From: Rivularia sp034931125
GTDB taxonomy: Bacteria > Cyanobacteriota > Cyanobacteriia > Cyanobacteriales > Nostocaceae
Length of the DNA stretch: 64,000 nt
Direction: 5' to 3'
Assembly (NCBI RefSeq): GCF_034931125.1
Contig: NZ_JAYGHM010000017.1
Location: forward strand, 53,260 to 117,259
In this document: positions 45,297 through 54,364 of the stretch, piece by piece
Layout: each line of letters starts with the position of its first letter
How positions within the stretch are numbered: position 1 is the stretch's first letter
Made by a program: the position numbers and the translations under genes
The notes under the pieces: generated by a model
What the model was told of the DNA's origin: nothing
Databases searched by the model: none
The model's input: only the letters and a program-made list of their open reading frames with translations

Positions 45297-45830
45297 CTAG
45301 TTAACACCTACAGCGGTTTTTCCAGATGGTTGACCGTCTGCATGGAGAGATTCTCCTTCGATAAAGGAGCGCAGCATCCAAGCCATTTCTTCGTGTCCTT
45401 CCATTAATCCGGTGAGGAAATCAGCGGTTCCTTCATCATGGAACTTATCGCCACACATATCAATATGTTCGCGCAAGTTACGAATAACTTGTTCGTGGTC
45501 GTCTACCAAACTAGATACCATTTGAGTAGCTAAAGGTAGTTTTTCTGGATTTTCCTTTAAAGATGTTAGTTTCAAAAATCCTTCCATAGTACTTACAGGA
45601 AAATTACCCAAAGCACGAACCCGCTCTGCGATCGCGTCGATGCTCATGGTTAAGGTTTGATAGTGTTCTTCCCATAAAGTATGCAAACTGCGGAATTGAG
45701 GTCCGACAACATCCCAATGGTACTTTTTGGTTTTAACTAGCAGTAAGTAAGCATCTGCCAAATCGTTGTTCAACAACTCACAAACGCCTTTGCGTTGCTC
45801 TTCACTCAATCCAATATTAATGCTACGCAT
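45297..45830 (-). CDS. dps: Dps-family DNA-protection/iron-storage ferritin
   Basis: 177 residues, four-helix Dps. The inter-subunit ferroxidase ligands are H38, H50 and E54 (KYHWDVVGPQFRSLHTLWEE) with D65 and E69 (SIDAIAERVRAL) from the next segment. It oxidises ferrous iron with hydrogen peroxide and stores it, protecting DNA. It ends in a short flexible Ser/Gly tail. In this family expression is often controlled by oxidative stress or nitrogen status; no operator can be proven here. Confidence 0.95.
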   Translation of the reverse strand: MRSINIGLSEEQRKGVCELLNNDLADAYLLLVKTKKYHWDVVGPQFRSLHTLWEEHYQTLTMSIDAIAERVRALGNFPVSTMEGFLKLTSLKENPEKLPLATQMVSSLVDDHEQVIRNLREHIDMCGDKFHDEGTADFLTGLMEGHEEMAWMLRSFIEGESLHADGQPSGKTAVGVN

Positions 45831-46277
45831 AATTTACTTTCTCTAAATTCAACTCTCCTTCAATTTGAACATACTTCTTTTTTCAAAAAATCAATCAAAG
45901 GAGATAATCTCAGGTTAGAGGTTAATTATAAATACCTAATACTTTTTATATAGTTGTGTTACAAACTTATAACCTAATAAAATACTCTAAAATACTTAGA
46001 CTTCATGTTAAAATGTATAGAAAAATATCTCTATAGTAGGAAATAGTAGAGCATATTTAATTTTGGTAGAATAAAATTACACGGACAAGTATACCCAGCA
46101 CTACGTAATATTGAATATTTTATAACTTGAAAATCCTGAAGATAAGTCCTCAGCTAATCGAAAATAATTTAAATAAATATGTAAAAATTCAATAAAAAAT
46201 CCCAAAATATTACGAGCCTTAATTTTTAACTCATATTTTTAGAGATTTAAAGTAAGGCTCGGATAAAATATTCTCGT
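45831..46277. other. AT-rich intergenic region
   Basis: 447 bp between Dps and the small acidic protein gene, both on the minus strand. Very AT-rich with long A/T runs; no open frame, clear hairpin or repeat. It must hold the Dps promoter. Confidence 0.4.
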
Positions 46278-46481
46278 TTACAGTGAAGGAGTAACTTCGC
46301 TGTCTTCGTCTCCCTCTGTATCTTTACTCAATTTACCAGTTTTATATTGCTCAGCGGCTGCATAATCTTTACCAACATCAACATTAGTAGCTTTTTCTTG
46401 CTCTTCACTAATAGCGTCTTTTGTCAACTCAGCATCTTGATTTGGTTCACTATCGGTCTTAGGAACTTTTGCTTCTGCCAT
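46278..46481 (-). CDS. Small acidic, hydrophilic protein
   Basis: 67 residues, rich in Glu, Asp, Lys and Thr with no hydrophobic segment (KVPKTDSEPNQDAELTKDAI, YAAAEQYKTGKLSKDTEGDE). It is probably intrinsically disordered, resembling small stress or hydrophilin-like proteins. A purine-rich ribosome-binding site is visible just before the ATG on the minus strand (AGGGGATT). I do not recognise a named family. Confidence 0.6.
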   Translation of the reverse strand: MAEAKVPKTDSEPNQDAELTKDAISEEQEKATNVDVGKDYAAAEQYKTGKLSKDTEGDEDSEVTPSL

Positions 46482-46781
46482 TTTAAATCCCCTATTTTAT
46501 TAATTTTATTCCACAAATTTAATCATACAAAAAATTCCGTACCTTTTTAACTATTCTTACGGTATAATTTCGATTTATATCTACAGAATAATTTAATTTT
46601 GGGATTTTCATTCAGAAATCATCCGAAAAGGGGATGTGTAAAAAGTTTTTCTTGTTATGTAATTTAAAATATCAAATCAATTGCCTAATTTAACTATAAA
46701 TAAAAATAAATTTTGGTCAAGGTAGAAATCCACGCTTAACCAAAATTTATGTGTTATTTATCCAAGTACTTAAGTAGATTA
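46482..46781. other. AT-rich intergenic region
   Basis: 300 bp without a gene, repeat or obvious terminator. Contains runs of A and T and probably the promoter of the small acidic protein. Confidence 0.35.
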
Positions 46782-47141
46782 CTACTTATCACCTGTGATT
46801 TTTTCGAGAAAACTTTCTACCTTGTCTTCTACAGTTACAGCTTCTTGACTATTAGATGGACGATTCATGTTCTCAGCGTTAGCAGCACCCTGAACTTCAT
46901 TCAATCCTCTATTGGATTCGTTGATAACTCTTTCCTTTGAAGGAGCGTTGTTCTCAGTTAACTCTTGAGTTTTTTGTTGAATCTCATTTAACTGCTCTGC
47001 TCCTTTGTTAGGAGAACTTTTAGAAGAACCAATTGCAGAAGCAGGAAGCGCAGTAGATAATAACAGCATTACGCACATTAAAGCTGCAACTACAAAACGC
47101 AACGGACGCACTGATGGTAATTTAAAACGATTACAATTCAT
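46782..47141 (-). CDS. Secreted small protein, low-temperature-induced-like
   Basis: 119 residues with a clear N-terminal signal peptide: basic start, hydrophobic core (VVAALMCVMLLLSTALPASA) and a likely signal-peptidase I site at ASA-IG around residue 36. The mature part is polar and helical (NEIQQKTQELTENNAPSKER, NRGLNEVQGAANAENMNRPS, VEDKVESFLEKITGDK). The order of motifs resembles cyanobacterial low-temperature-induced proteins of unknown function. It should be periplasmic or lumenal. Confidence 0.6.
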   Translation of the reverse strand: MNCNRFKLPSVRPLRFVVAALMCVMLLLSTALPASAIGSSKSSPNKGAEQLNEIQQKTQELTENNAPSKERVINESNRGLNEVQGAANAENMNRPSNSQEAVTVEDKVESFLEKITGDK

Positions 47142-47510
47142 GGTATCTCCTCTTCGGTTACGGAATTTGATTTAGAAAACCAAGTCGTTTTTGTAAACAT
47201 TAGAAACAGCATTATTATCAAGACGAGTGGGAAATATCAAATATATTAATATAATTTTAACTTTTCCCAAACATTCAAACATTGATATGGAATTATCTCA
47301 ATTAAGGCTAAGTACCTTTATACACTTAATACTGAATAATCCATATTTACCAATGACGTGCGCTGTTTCTACTTTCAACTCATCTACTTTATATTTAAAT
47401 ATTTCGAGTTGTCTTGTTTTTTTACAAAGCTTGGTTTACGTTATTTTAGACCTTTATTAACTATATCAGACAACTAGTCTGAAGTTAGCTAATAATGATA
47501 TTGTTTACCT
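47142..47510. other. AT-rich intergenic region
   Basis: 369 bp between the secreted protein and CsbD-like genes. It contains a plus-strand open frame of 77 codons with no ribosome-binding site or family resemblance, so I treat the region as non-coding. Confidence 0.35.
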
Positions 47511-47939
47511 TTAGTTACCAAAAAAGTTTTTGATAGCATCAATTAGGTTATTGCTTCCTTTTTCTACTTTGTCAGAAGCATTATCAGCACCAGATTTAGT
47601 TTTTTCGATTCCTTGTTTGACGTTACCTTTAACTTGCTTTCCGAAACCTTCAACTTCCTTACCCATACCTTCTGTTTGTCCGGAAACTTTTCCTAAATTG
47701 CGTTGAGCTTTACCTAACGCTTGTTCCGCTTCACCTTCAAGTTTATCACCAGCACCTGCTAAAGGATTCGCCGCGATCGCCATTGGATATTCATCCATAA
47801 TGGTAGCCATTGCGGATTGAGATGCATCAAACCATACTCCTAACCATACAGTGGTAAACAATAATACACAGCTAAAAACTGATACCCAGTAATGCTTTAC
47901 TATGTTTATTTTATTTTTACTTTTATCGAATTTAACCAC
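47511..47939 (-). CDS. CsbD-like stress protein with N-terminal membrane anchor
   Basis: 142 residues. A hydrophobic helix near 16-36 (YWVSVFSCVLLFTTVWLGVW) may be an uncleaved signal or anchor. The rest is a CsbD/LEA-like chain of 11-residue-type repeats (GDKLEGEAEQALGKAQRNLG, QVKGNVKQGIEKTKSGADN). CsbD-type proteins are general-stress proteins of unknown mechanism; LEA-like repeats suggest protection during desiccation or osmotic stress. It heads the minus-strand stress block. Confidence 0.7.
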   Translation of the reverse strand: MVKFDKSKNKINIVKHYWVSVFSCVLLFTTVWLGVWFDASQSAMATIMDEYPMAIAANPLAGAGDKLEGEAEQALGKAQRNLGKVSGQTEGMGKEVEGFGKQVKGNVKQGIEKTKSGADNASDKVEKGSNNLIDAIKNFFGN

Positions 47940-48395
47940 AATATGTCTTGCCTATTAACTTGAACAATACAGTTGTAATGCAATCAAGCTAACAGTTACA
48001 TCAATCTTCAGAACAAAGTTATTAGTTGATTAATTGAAATAATACTACCCTTTAGATAGTTTTTTAACAATTGTTAATCATACTTTTGATAGAAGAACTA
48101 ATAACAACATTGATGGATGTCCATAAGTTAATAATTAATTGATTATATAGTTATCAACAAATTTAATTGTCCAATTTTAAGTGCTTATTGTCAAAATTCA
48201 ATTGAACATTTCGTTTTTATAAGGTCGAGCAAACGGTTGTATAACTGAGCAGTAAATAAATCAATAATTTTACGATTGCATTTTCTTAATAAATCAATAT
48301 TTTAGTTTACTTAAATTTATATTACTTGTATCCCAATATTATATTACCGAAGTCGAGAAAGTAAGCTTAATAGTGTCAGATTACCAAGATATAGG
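47940..48395. other. Long AT-rich intergenic region
   Basis: Divergent region between the CsbD-like gene and the unknown plus-strand gene. No repeat or frame stands out. It must carry the promoter of the stress block's first gene. Confidence 0.4.
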
Positions 48396-48424
48396 TTGAC
48401 ATCTTCGTAGTTCAAATGTACTAT
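48396..48424 (+). promoter_or_regulatory. Consensus-like promoter upstream of unknown gene
   Basis: TTGACA (48396-48401), 17-nt spacer, TACTAT (48419-48424); transcription would start near 48431. This leaves a leader of about 255 nt before the ATG at 48687. The 12-mer TTGACATCTTCG is shared with the promoter at 17588. Confidence 0.55.
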
Positions 48425-48686
48425 AGAGATATGGAAAGTTTATAGCTGGTATATGCTGGGATAGAAAATAAAATTAAATAGCGTGTTTACGCAAGCTACA
48501 CCAGTTAGTTTGATTGCGATTTACTGTAATATCAATTCTTCAAAAGTGTATTTAGTTATCTGATATTACGGAAGCGTTTGCGATCGCAAAATTTTTTTAA
48601 TTTTGTATTTAATTTTGTAATTGTGAAGCATTGTCTCATAACCAAACTCATCAAAATAATTGAATTTGTACATACTCAAGGTAGGT

Positions 48687-50951
48687 ATGAAGATGAAAAT
48701 TGAAAAAAGAATTAAGTTTACTATTTACAACTTTTTAGGTCAAGAGAAAGCTTATTATGTTGTAGATATGAACTTGGGTTTTAAATTTTTAACTAATTCT
48801 GCGACAAAAATAGCAGAACCTTTAGCGATAGATTACAGCTATCAAATTTTTATATCAGAAAGTGCAAGGGAAATTAAGTGTACTGCGGGAATATTAAAGA
48901 TTGACAATTTGAAGCGGAAAGATACGGCTATTATCTATAAATATAAGCAAATTAGCCAAGAAACTTATAGGCAATTAGAAATACCCGTAGTGCAAAATCA
49001 TCAAGCAGTTTATGCTTTTGTAAAAGCTAATTTGGTAGAAGGTAATTTGAATTTTGCTAAATATGCTTTATTCAGTACTGGTAACGCGAATTTAATAGCA
49101 AGACATAGTAAAGCCTTGACAAATCAACAGCTAGCGAACTTTGCAAGCGATGTTGAAATTGCAATATTTGAGCCAGAAGAAATACGGCGATCGCAACTTA
49201 TCGACATGGAAAAAAACGCCAAAATTTCTCTGTTAGAACTAATTAAAATTTTAGAAGAACATCGTCATAATATTATAGTTAACTTGAAGCATTTACGGGA
49301 TAATTACCGATACAAAAGCGTTCAAATGTTAAAAGGAATTAGAGATGCAAACGGTAATTTAGTTAAACCTTGGCTGACGACAGAATATATTGATGATGGT
49401 GAATATGTGGGAATGGGTAGCTTTGAAATGAACCGCAACACTGCCACAATAAATATGCTGGTAACTCGTAAAGTAAAACTTGTGAAAGCGTCAGATAAGA
49501 CCCCCATAATCGAAATCGCGGGTTTATTGGCTAATGATTTGACCAGTTATAACAACTATACAATAGTTGGCGACGGTGAAATAAATATAAAATCGCTCAA
49601 GGTGAAAATTAGCAGCAAAAAAACCTTTGATGTGTTGCGACAAAAAGGCGTAATTGATGCCGAAACATTTGATTTTCGTTGTTGTTATACAGTTGATTTA
49701 AACTTACCGTTAGTACCCCTAGATAGAGAATACAGCAATATTGACGGTTTATTTAATCAAATTGCAGAAGTAAAAATTCTTGCGAGCATTATTTCCGCGC
49801 ATTTAAAACAGGAATCGGACACTTTTGTACCCGAACAGTTAGATGAATTGAAAAAACATTATTTATCTCAACATCTTTACCTGAATTTTCCGACAACTAA
49901 AGCTGAAGGTACGGTTGATACGCGAATTAGCTATAAAATAGATATCGGTAGTAAAGATATTCTCAACTTAGGTAAACTATATTCTGCAAATAGATTCCTG
50001 GAAAGAAGATACGAGCTTTACGACACCGAAACCGGCGAAATATTCGGTAAACCTACCTTGGAAATGACTTTGAGAGAAAATATAGCCGTTCGTCAAAAGT
50101 CACTATCATCGAGGATGAAAATAACTAAGGTTGATGAACTGATGAAACCGATTTTTGATGACTTTTTAGGAATTGAAATTAACGGTAAGGTTGCGGGGAT
50201 TTTAGCAAAGGTTGGGGATGAAAGCTTATTAAAGATATTGCAAGATAAAGCATCCCAAAATCTTGAAAATACTAGTAGTGGGAGCATCTTGCTCCCTAGA
50301 TTTAATCAAAGCGAGCAATATAAGGGAATCTCTAGCGAGCAATATAAGGGAATCTCTAGCGAGCAATATAAGGGAATCTCTAGCGAGCAATATAAGGGAA
50401 TCTCTAGCGAGCAAGATAAGGGAATCTTTAGCGAGCAAGATAAGGAAATCTCTAGCGAGCAATATAAGGGAATCTCTAGCGAGCAAGATAAGGGAATCTC
50501 TAGCGAGCAAGATAAGGGAATCTTTAGCGAGCAAGATAAGGGAATCTTTAGCGAGCAAGATAAGGGAATCTCTAGCGAGCAATATAAGGGAATCTCTAGC
50601 GAGCAATATAAGGGAATCTTTAGCGAGCAAGATGCTCGCACTACGAAATTAAAGAAACAAGAAAGAATTGCAGCATTAACCGCAGCAAAAATCAAATTAG
50701 AAGAATATGTAGAGAAGATTTATCAAGATAGAATTTCACCTTTGGTATTTTATATTGGTTCCACCGGACTTTTACCTGATTGTATGGAAGGGAAAGCGAT
50801 GAGTGCAATTCAACTTGCTGCGAAATATCCCAATTTGCATTTTTCTAAGGATGAGGGAGAAGGGTTATTTTTTGAAGTTGGTGATAGTTTAATTGGGGTT
50901 TATGAGAAGGTTGAATATTACAGTACTAAAGCTTTGGTAGAAGTTGGGTAA
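48687..50951 (+). CDS. Unrecognised 754-residue protein with tandem octapeptides
   Basis: I do not recognise the family. ATG 48687 is preceded by AAGG; TTG 48660 would add nine residues. There is no signal peptide or transmembrane helix. Residues 1-540 mix helix and strand, with segments such as HAVYAFVKANLVEGNLN-like text (here NHQAVYAFVKANLVEGNLNF) and LLELIKILEEHRHNIIVNLK. Residues 542-645 are 13 copies of an octapeptide (SEQYKGIS / SEQDKGIF). The last 100 residues return to ordinary sequence (FYIGSTGLLPDCMEGKAMSA, EGLFFEVGDSLIGVYEKVEY). The N- and C-terminal parts look like one cytosolic protein interrupted by a repeat-derived linker. The gene stands alone with its own promoter. Confidence 0.7.
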   Translation: MKMKIEKRIKFTIYNFLGQEKAYYVVDMNLGFKFLTNSATKIAEPLAIDYSYQIFISESAREIKCTAGILKIDNLKRKDTAIIYKYKQISQETYRQLEIPVVQNHQAVYAFVKANLVEGNLNFAKYALFSTGNANLIARHSKALTNQQLANFASDVEIAIFEPEEIRRSQLIDMEKNAKISLLELIKILEEHRHNIIVNLKHLRDNYRYKSVQMLKGIRDANGNLVKPWLTTEYIDDGEYVGMGSFEMNRNTATINMLVTRKVKLVKASDKTPIIEIAGLLANDLTSYNNYTIVGDGEINIKSLKVKISSKKTFDVLRQKGVIDAETFDFRCCYTVDLNLPLVPLDREYSNIDGLFNQIAEVKILASIISAHLKQESDTFVPEQLDELKKHYLSQHLYLNFPTTKAEGTVDTRISYKIDIGSKDILNLGKLYSANRFLERRYELYDTETGEIFGKPTLEMTLRENIAVRQKSLSSRMKITKVDELMKPIFDDFLGIEINGKVAGILAKVGDESLLKILQDKASQNLENTSSGSILLPRFNQSEQYKGISSEQYKGISSEQYKGISSEQYKGISSEQDKGIFSEQDKEISSEQYKGISSEQDKGISSEQDKGIFSEQDKGIFSEQDKGISSEQYKGISSEQYKGIFSEQDARTTKLKKQERIAALTAAKIKLEEYVEKIYQDRISPLVFYIGSTGLLPDCMEGKAMSAIQLAAKYPNLHFSKDEGEGLFFEVGDSLIGVYEKVEYYSTKALVEVG
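50280..50639 (+). repeat. Palindrome-bounded 24-bp tandem array inside coding sequence
   Basis: Thirteen direct 24-bp units (50310-50621; unit agcgagcaatataagggaat plus ctct) lie between GGGAGCATCTTGCTCCC (50280-50296) and GCGAGCAAGATGCTCGC (50623-50639). The two palindromes are inverted-repeat ends of a dispersed element family common in Nostocales. As 24 is a multiple of 3, all frames on both strands stay open, which makes several false frames across this region. Confidence 0.85.
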
Positions 50952-50984
50952 TTCTGGAATTTATCAGGTTTGTTATCAAAATCG

Positions 50985-51113
50985 CCGTCACCCTAGAAGG
51001 GTGCGGCTACACAAACGAAGCCCACCTGCGTGGGCTGTAAGGAGTTAGGTATTTTTAGCCTGCGGAGGCAGGCTTTGTAATTGTAGCCCCAGCCTTCTAG
51101 GCTGAGGGTGTTA
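50985..51113. repeat. 129-bp direct repeat, copy 1
   Basis: Near-identical to 51175-51303, differing mainly at 'aaggagttag' versus 'aagaaactag'. Its own ends are inverted repeats (CACCCTAGAAGG near the start, CCTTCTAGG...GGGTG near the end), and inside is GCCTGCGGAGGCAGGC, a strong hairpin. No coding signal. Confidence 0.85.
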
Positions 51114-51174
51114 TTGAAATGCTTCCCTACACTATGCACTATGTCTATGTCCTACGGACACGCTACGCTAACAA

Positions 51175-51303
51175 CCGTCACCCTAGAAGGGTGCGGCTAC
51201 ACAAACGAAGCCCACCTGCGTGGGCTGTAAGAAACTAGGTATTTTTAGCCTGCGGAGGCAGGCTTTGTAATTGTAGCCCCAGCCTTCTAGGCTGAGGGTG
51301 TTA
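51175..51303. repeat. 129-bp direct repeat, copy 2
   Basis: Second copy, 61 bp after the first. The spacer holds another short repeat (gtcctacggacacgctacgc). The pair fills most of the gap between the unknown gene and the kinase gene and may serve as transcription terminators through the GCCTGC/GCAGGC hairpin. Confidence 0.85.
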
Positions 51304-51409
51304 ATTAAAATCCAAAATCGTTTTATCCTTGACAAATCTTAAGAAAACACCATATATCTCAGACAAGGCACAATTAGAGATATGTCTGAGCATTCGATGC
51401 CTTTATAAA

Positions 51410-52555
51410 ATGAGCTACTGCCTTAATCCTAGTTGTCCGAATCCACAGAATACTAATAGTGAAAAGTTTTGTTTGAGTTGTGGTTCTAAGTTACTTCTCA
51501 AACAACGCTATCGTGCAATCAGACCTATCGGACAAGGTGGTTTTAGTAGGACTTTTTTAGCTAGAGATGAGGATAAACCGTCTTTACCTGAGTGTGTAAT
51601 TAAACAGTTTTATCCGCAAGCTCAAGGTACGAGTACTTTAGCTAAAGCGATTGAATTGTTTAACCAGGAAGCGATGCGTTTGGATGAGTTGGGAAAGCAT
51701 CGACAAATACCCGAACTTTTAGCGTATTTTACTCAAGACGATCGCCAATATTTGCTGCAAGAATTTATCGATGGCTTGAATTTAGCTCAGGAATTAAAGC
51801 AAAATGGGGTTTACAATCAAGCTCAAATTCAGCAATTTCTCAATGAATTGTTAAGAATCTTACAGTTTTGTCATCAGAAACAAGTTATTCACCGCGATAT
51901 TAAACCCGAAAATATTATTCGTCGTTACAATCCCCCCAAGTTGAGGGGACAAATTGTATTAGTTGATTTTGGTGCTTCCAAAGTTGTGACTCAAGCTTCC
52001 ATGCATCAGACGGGTACGAGTATCGGTAGTCCTGAATATGTCGCTCCAGAACAAATTAGAGGTAAAGCGCTGTTTGCTAGCGATATTTACAGTTTAGGAG
52101 TTACCTGCATTCATTTGTTGACAGCGCGATCACCATTTGATTTGTATGATGTCAATAATGATGTTTGGCTGTGGAGAGATTATCTCCAAGCTAATGTAGA
52201 TCGAGATTTGAGCCGTATTTTAGATAAAATGCTGGCAACTACTCCCGCACGTCGTTATCAAACTGCGGATGAAGTATTAAAAGATTTGAATTCTTTACCG
52301 ACTTTAATTGCCCAAACTGGAAATTTTGTAAAACCAGTTCCAACACCATCAAAACCAGTTCCACCAACTATTGTTTCATCTTCTCCGAGTCAAATAGAAA
52401 AGGAATTAGAAGAGATGAAGACGATATTTACAAATAAAAAGTCCCAGAATAAAAATTCCACTTCATCTGCTCAAAATACGCAACAATCAGCTAAGAATAG
52501 CAAGATAGATGATGAGTTGGAAGAATTGAGAAAGAAATACGGGAATAATTCTTAG
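51410..52555 (+). CDS. Ser/Thr protein kinase with N-terminal zinc ribbon
   Basis: 381 residues from ATG 51410; a TTG at 51329 would add 27 residues unlike the family. An N-terminal zinc ribbon (C4, C9, C21, C24) is followed by a Hanks-type kinase: Gly loop IGQGGFSRTFLA, Lys in CVIKQF, catalytic D163 in HRDIKPENII, D186 in VDFGASKVV and SPEYVAPEQ. The C-terminal part (about 300-381) is Ser/Pro/Asn-rich and ends in a coiled coil (DDELEELRKKYGN). This layout is the usual cyanobacterial 'YCxNPxCPxP' kinase. It is cytosolic; the substrate is unknown. Confidence 0.92.
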   Translation: MSYCLNPSCPNPQNTNSEKFCLSCGSKLLLKQRYRAIRPIGQGGFSRTFLARDEDKPSLPECVIKQFYPQAQGTSTLAKAIELFNQEAMRLDELGKHRQIPELLAYFTQDDRQYLLQEFIDGLNLAQELKQNGVYNQAQIQQFLNELLRILQFCHQKQVIHRDIKPENIIRRYNPPKLRGQIVLVDFGASKVVTQASMHQTGTSIGSPEYVAPEQIRGKALFASDIYSLGVTCIHLLTARSPFDLYDVNNDVWLWRDYLQANVDRDLSRILDKMLATTPARRYQTADEVLKDLNSLPTLIAQTGNFVKPVPTPSKPVPPTIVSSSPSQIEKELEEMKTIFTNKKSQNKNSTSSAQNTQQSAKNSKIDDELEELRKKYGNNS

Positions 52556-53058
52556 GGTATTGAGTATTAGTTATTAATAGTGAAATATCATAAGTTTTTA
52601 TTTATAGAAATAGTTGGCTCATCCGTATTTAGTATGCTAGAAAAATAATCAAAATAGGGAATAGGGAATAAAATTTAGTATTAACTATTAATCTCAATTT
52701 ATACAGCTTGTTTCCTTTATCCAGTAAGCTTTTGACCGATACTTTTAGCATACTATGTACTGAAGAACCAAATAGTTTTATAACTACATTTAGGAATTTA
52801 GATATTATTAAGAGCTTAATTTTATATTTTTATTGTACCTTAAATTAAACCTATTTTTTTTGTATAAAAATATTAAAATAGAAGTTAGTCTATCAGTATT
52901 ACTGAGTAGCAAACAGATGTAGGATAAAATTTCATATTATGAAAAAAATATGAAGTCAAGAACATATAACTGCTGAAAAAAAGTTAAATCTATTAGAAAA
53001 TAAAGTTTATCCCCTCTCACAGTCATTTATCCAATTTAAGAGAAAGAGATTAATTTGT
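52556..53058. other. AT-rich intergenic region
   Basis: 503 bp between the kinase gene and pxcA, with only a short 'gggaatagggaataaa' repeat near 52656. No gene, hairpin or convincing promoter is visible, though pxcA needs one here. Confidence 0.4.
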
Positions 53059-54321
53059 ATGAGTAAACCTAGAAAATCACTTTTTCAGAAACTTCAACAG
53101 AATTGGGGTTTTGTAAACAAATGGTTCTTAAAGACTCCCGAAAGAGCGCTGTTATTAGCTTATGAAGCAGCTTTAAAAATTCGAGATATTGAAGAAAAAC
53201 ATTTTAATGGTCAAAAAATTTCTGATTCAAGCGAGCTTACCACAAATGTTTCATCTTATTGGCAAGCAGAACTTGAAAAAAACCTTAAGAGTATCAACTT
53301 GAGGTTAGCAGAATTTCAACAGAGCCGCTCTTTATTAACTGTATACGATCAAACTTTTTTAGATAGATTAAAGTTTATCGATCAAGTGACAGCGAAATAT
53401 GCTCTTGATAAAGAATTTCCTTCACGCAGATTAGCAGTTAATCCAGAATCTAATTTTCAAAATCTGAAGGTAAATGCTCAATCCGATGATTCGGATGTAG
53501 GTAAAATGAAAGTTAGACCTATATCTGAAAAAACAGGTTTATTTCCAGGGTCTATTACTAGAAGTTTCCAAAAGATTATTAGAGAATTATCGCCAAACGC
53601 ACAAGAAAAAGCTGTTCAAGATTTTCGAGTATCAAGTAAAAGAACAAAGATTTCTTTAAAGTTTTTAACAATCTTAATAATACTACCATTCTTAGCTTAT
53701 TTATTATCAAAACAATTATTAATTTATCCAATAGTAGAAAGTATTAGAAACGATGCTACTACCGATACTTTTATAAATAATGAGATTGAAGAGAAAGTGC
53801 TGGATGAATTCAGAATTTATCAGCAAGAACTAAGATTTGAGAAACTAATTTTGCAAGCTCCACTATTATCATCGGAAGTCATACAGCAAAAACAAAAACA
53901 GAAAGCAATTGAAATAGCAGAAGAATTTCATCGTCAAAACAACAGTGCGATCGCAAATATATTTGCCGATCTAATTTCATTCACCGTATTTGTATTAATA
54001 GTTGCTACGAGTAAAAGAGAAATAGCAATAGTTAAGTTATTTCTTGATGATACAGTCTACGGACTTAGCGACAGTGCCAAAGCCTTCTTAATTATATTAT
54101 TAACAGATATGTTTGTCGGGTACCATTCACCCGAAGGATGGGAAGTACTTCTGGAAGGCTTTGCACAACATTTGGGTATTGTACTAACTAATAACATCAT
54201 ATTTCTATTTATTGCCACCGTTCCCGTAATCTTAGATACTATTTCTAAATACTGGGTATTTCGTTACTTAAGTCGAATTTCACCATCAGCATTGGCTACA
54301 TTTAAAGAAATGAATGAGTAA
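53059..54321 (+). CDS. pxcA: Proton extrusion protein PxcA/CemA homologue
   Basis: 420 residues of the CemA/PxcA family, plasma-membrane proteins needed for light-induced proton extrusion and related to chloroplast CemA. A soluble N-terminal part (about 1-190, start PRKSLFQKLQQNWGFVNKWF) is followed by four helices: about 198-218 (FLTILIILPFLAYLLSK), 295-315, 335-355 and 375-395. Family marks are YPIVESIRNDATTDTFINNE, EFHRQNNSAIANIFADLISF, VGYHSPEGWEVLLEGFAQHL and ILDTISKYWVFRYLSRISPS near the end. Length fits the cyanobacterial type. Confidence 0.95.
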   Translation: MSKPRKSLFQKLQQNWGFVNKWFLKTPERALLLAYEAALKIRDIEEKHFNGQKISDSSELTTNVSSYWQAELEKNLKSINLRLAEFQQSRSLLTVYDQTFLDRLKFIDQVTAKYALDKEFPSRRLAVNPESNFQNLKVNAQSDDSDVGKMKVRPISEKTGLFPGSITRSFQKIIRELSPNAQEKAVQDFRVSSKRTKISLKFLTILIILPFLAYLLSKQLLIYPIVESIRNDATTDTFINNEIEEKVLDEFRIYQQELRFEKLILQAPLLSSEVIQQKQKQKAIEIAEEFHRQNNSAIANIFADLISFTVFVLIVATSKREIAIVKLFLDDTVYGLSDSAKAFLIILLTDMFVGYHSPEGWEVLLEGFAQHLGIVLTNNIIFLFIATVPVILDTISKYWVFRYLSRISPSALATFKEMNE

Positions 54322-54364
54322 TATGTTAGAGGAGTAGTAATTGGTAATTGTTCACTCCTAGCTT

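Noticed and set aside
47227..47460. 77-codon plus-strand frame in the stress block
   Set aside because: No ribosome-binding site, AT-rich chance frame, no family resemblance.
50229..50695. Overlapping open frames on both strands across the 24-bp array
   Set aside because: They exist only because 24 is a multiple of 3; composition is pure repeat and they lack starts with ribosome-binding sites.
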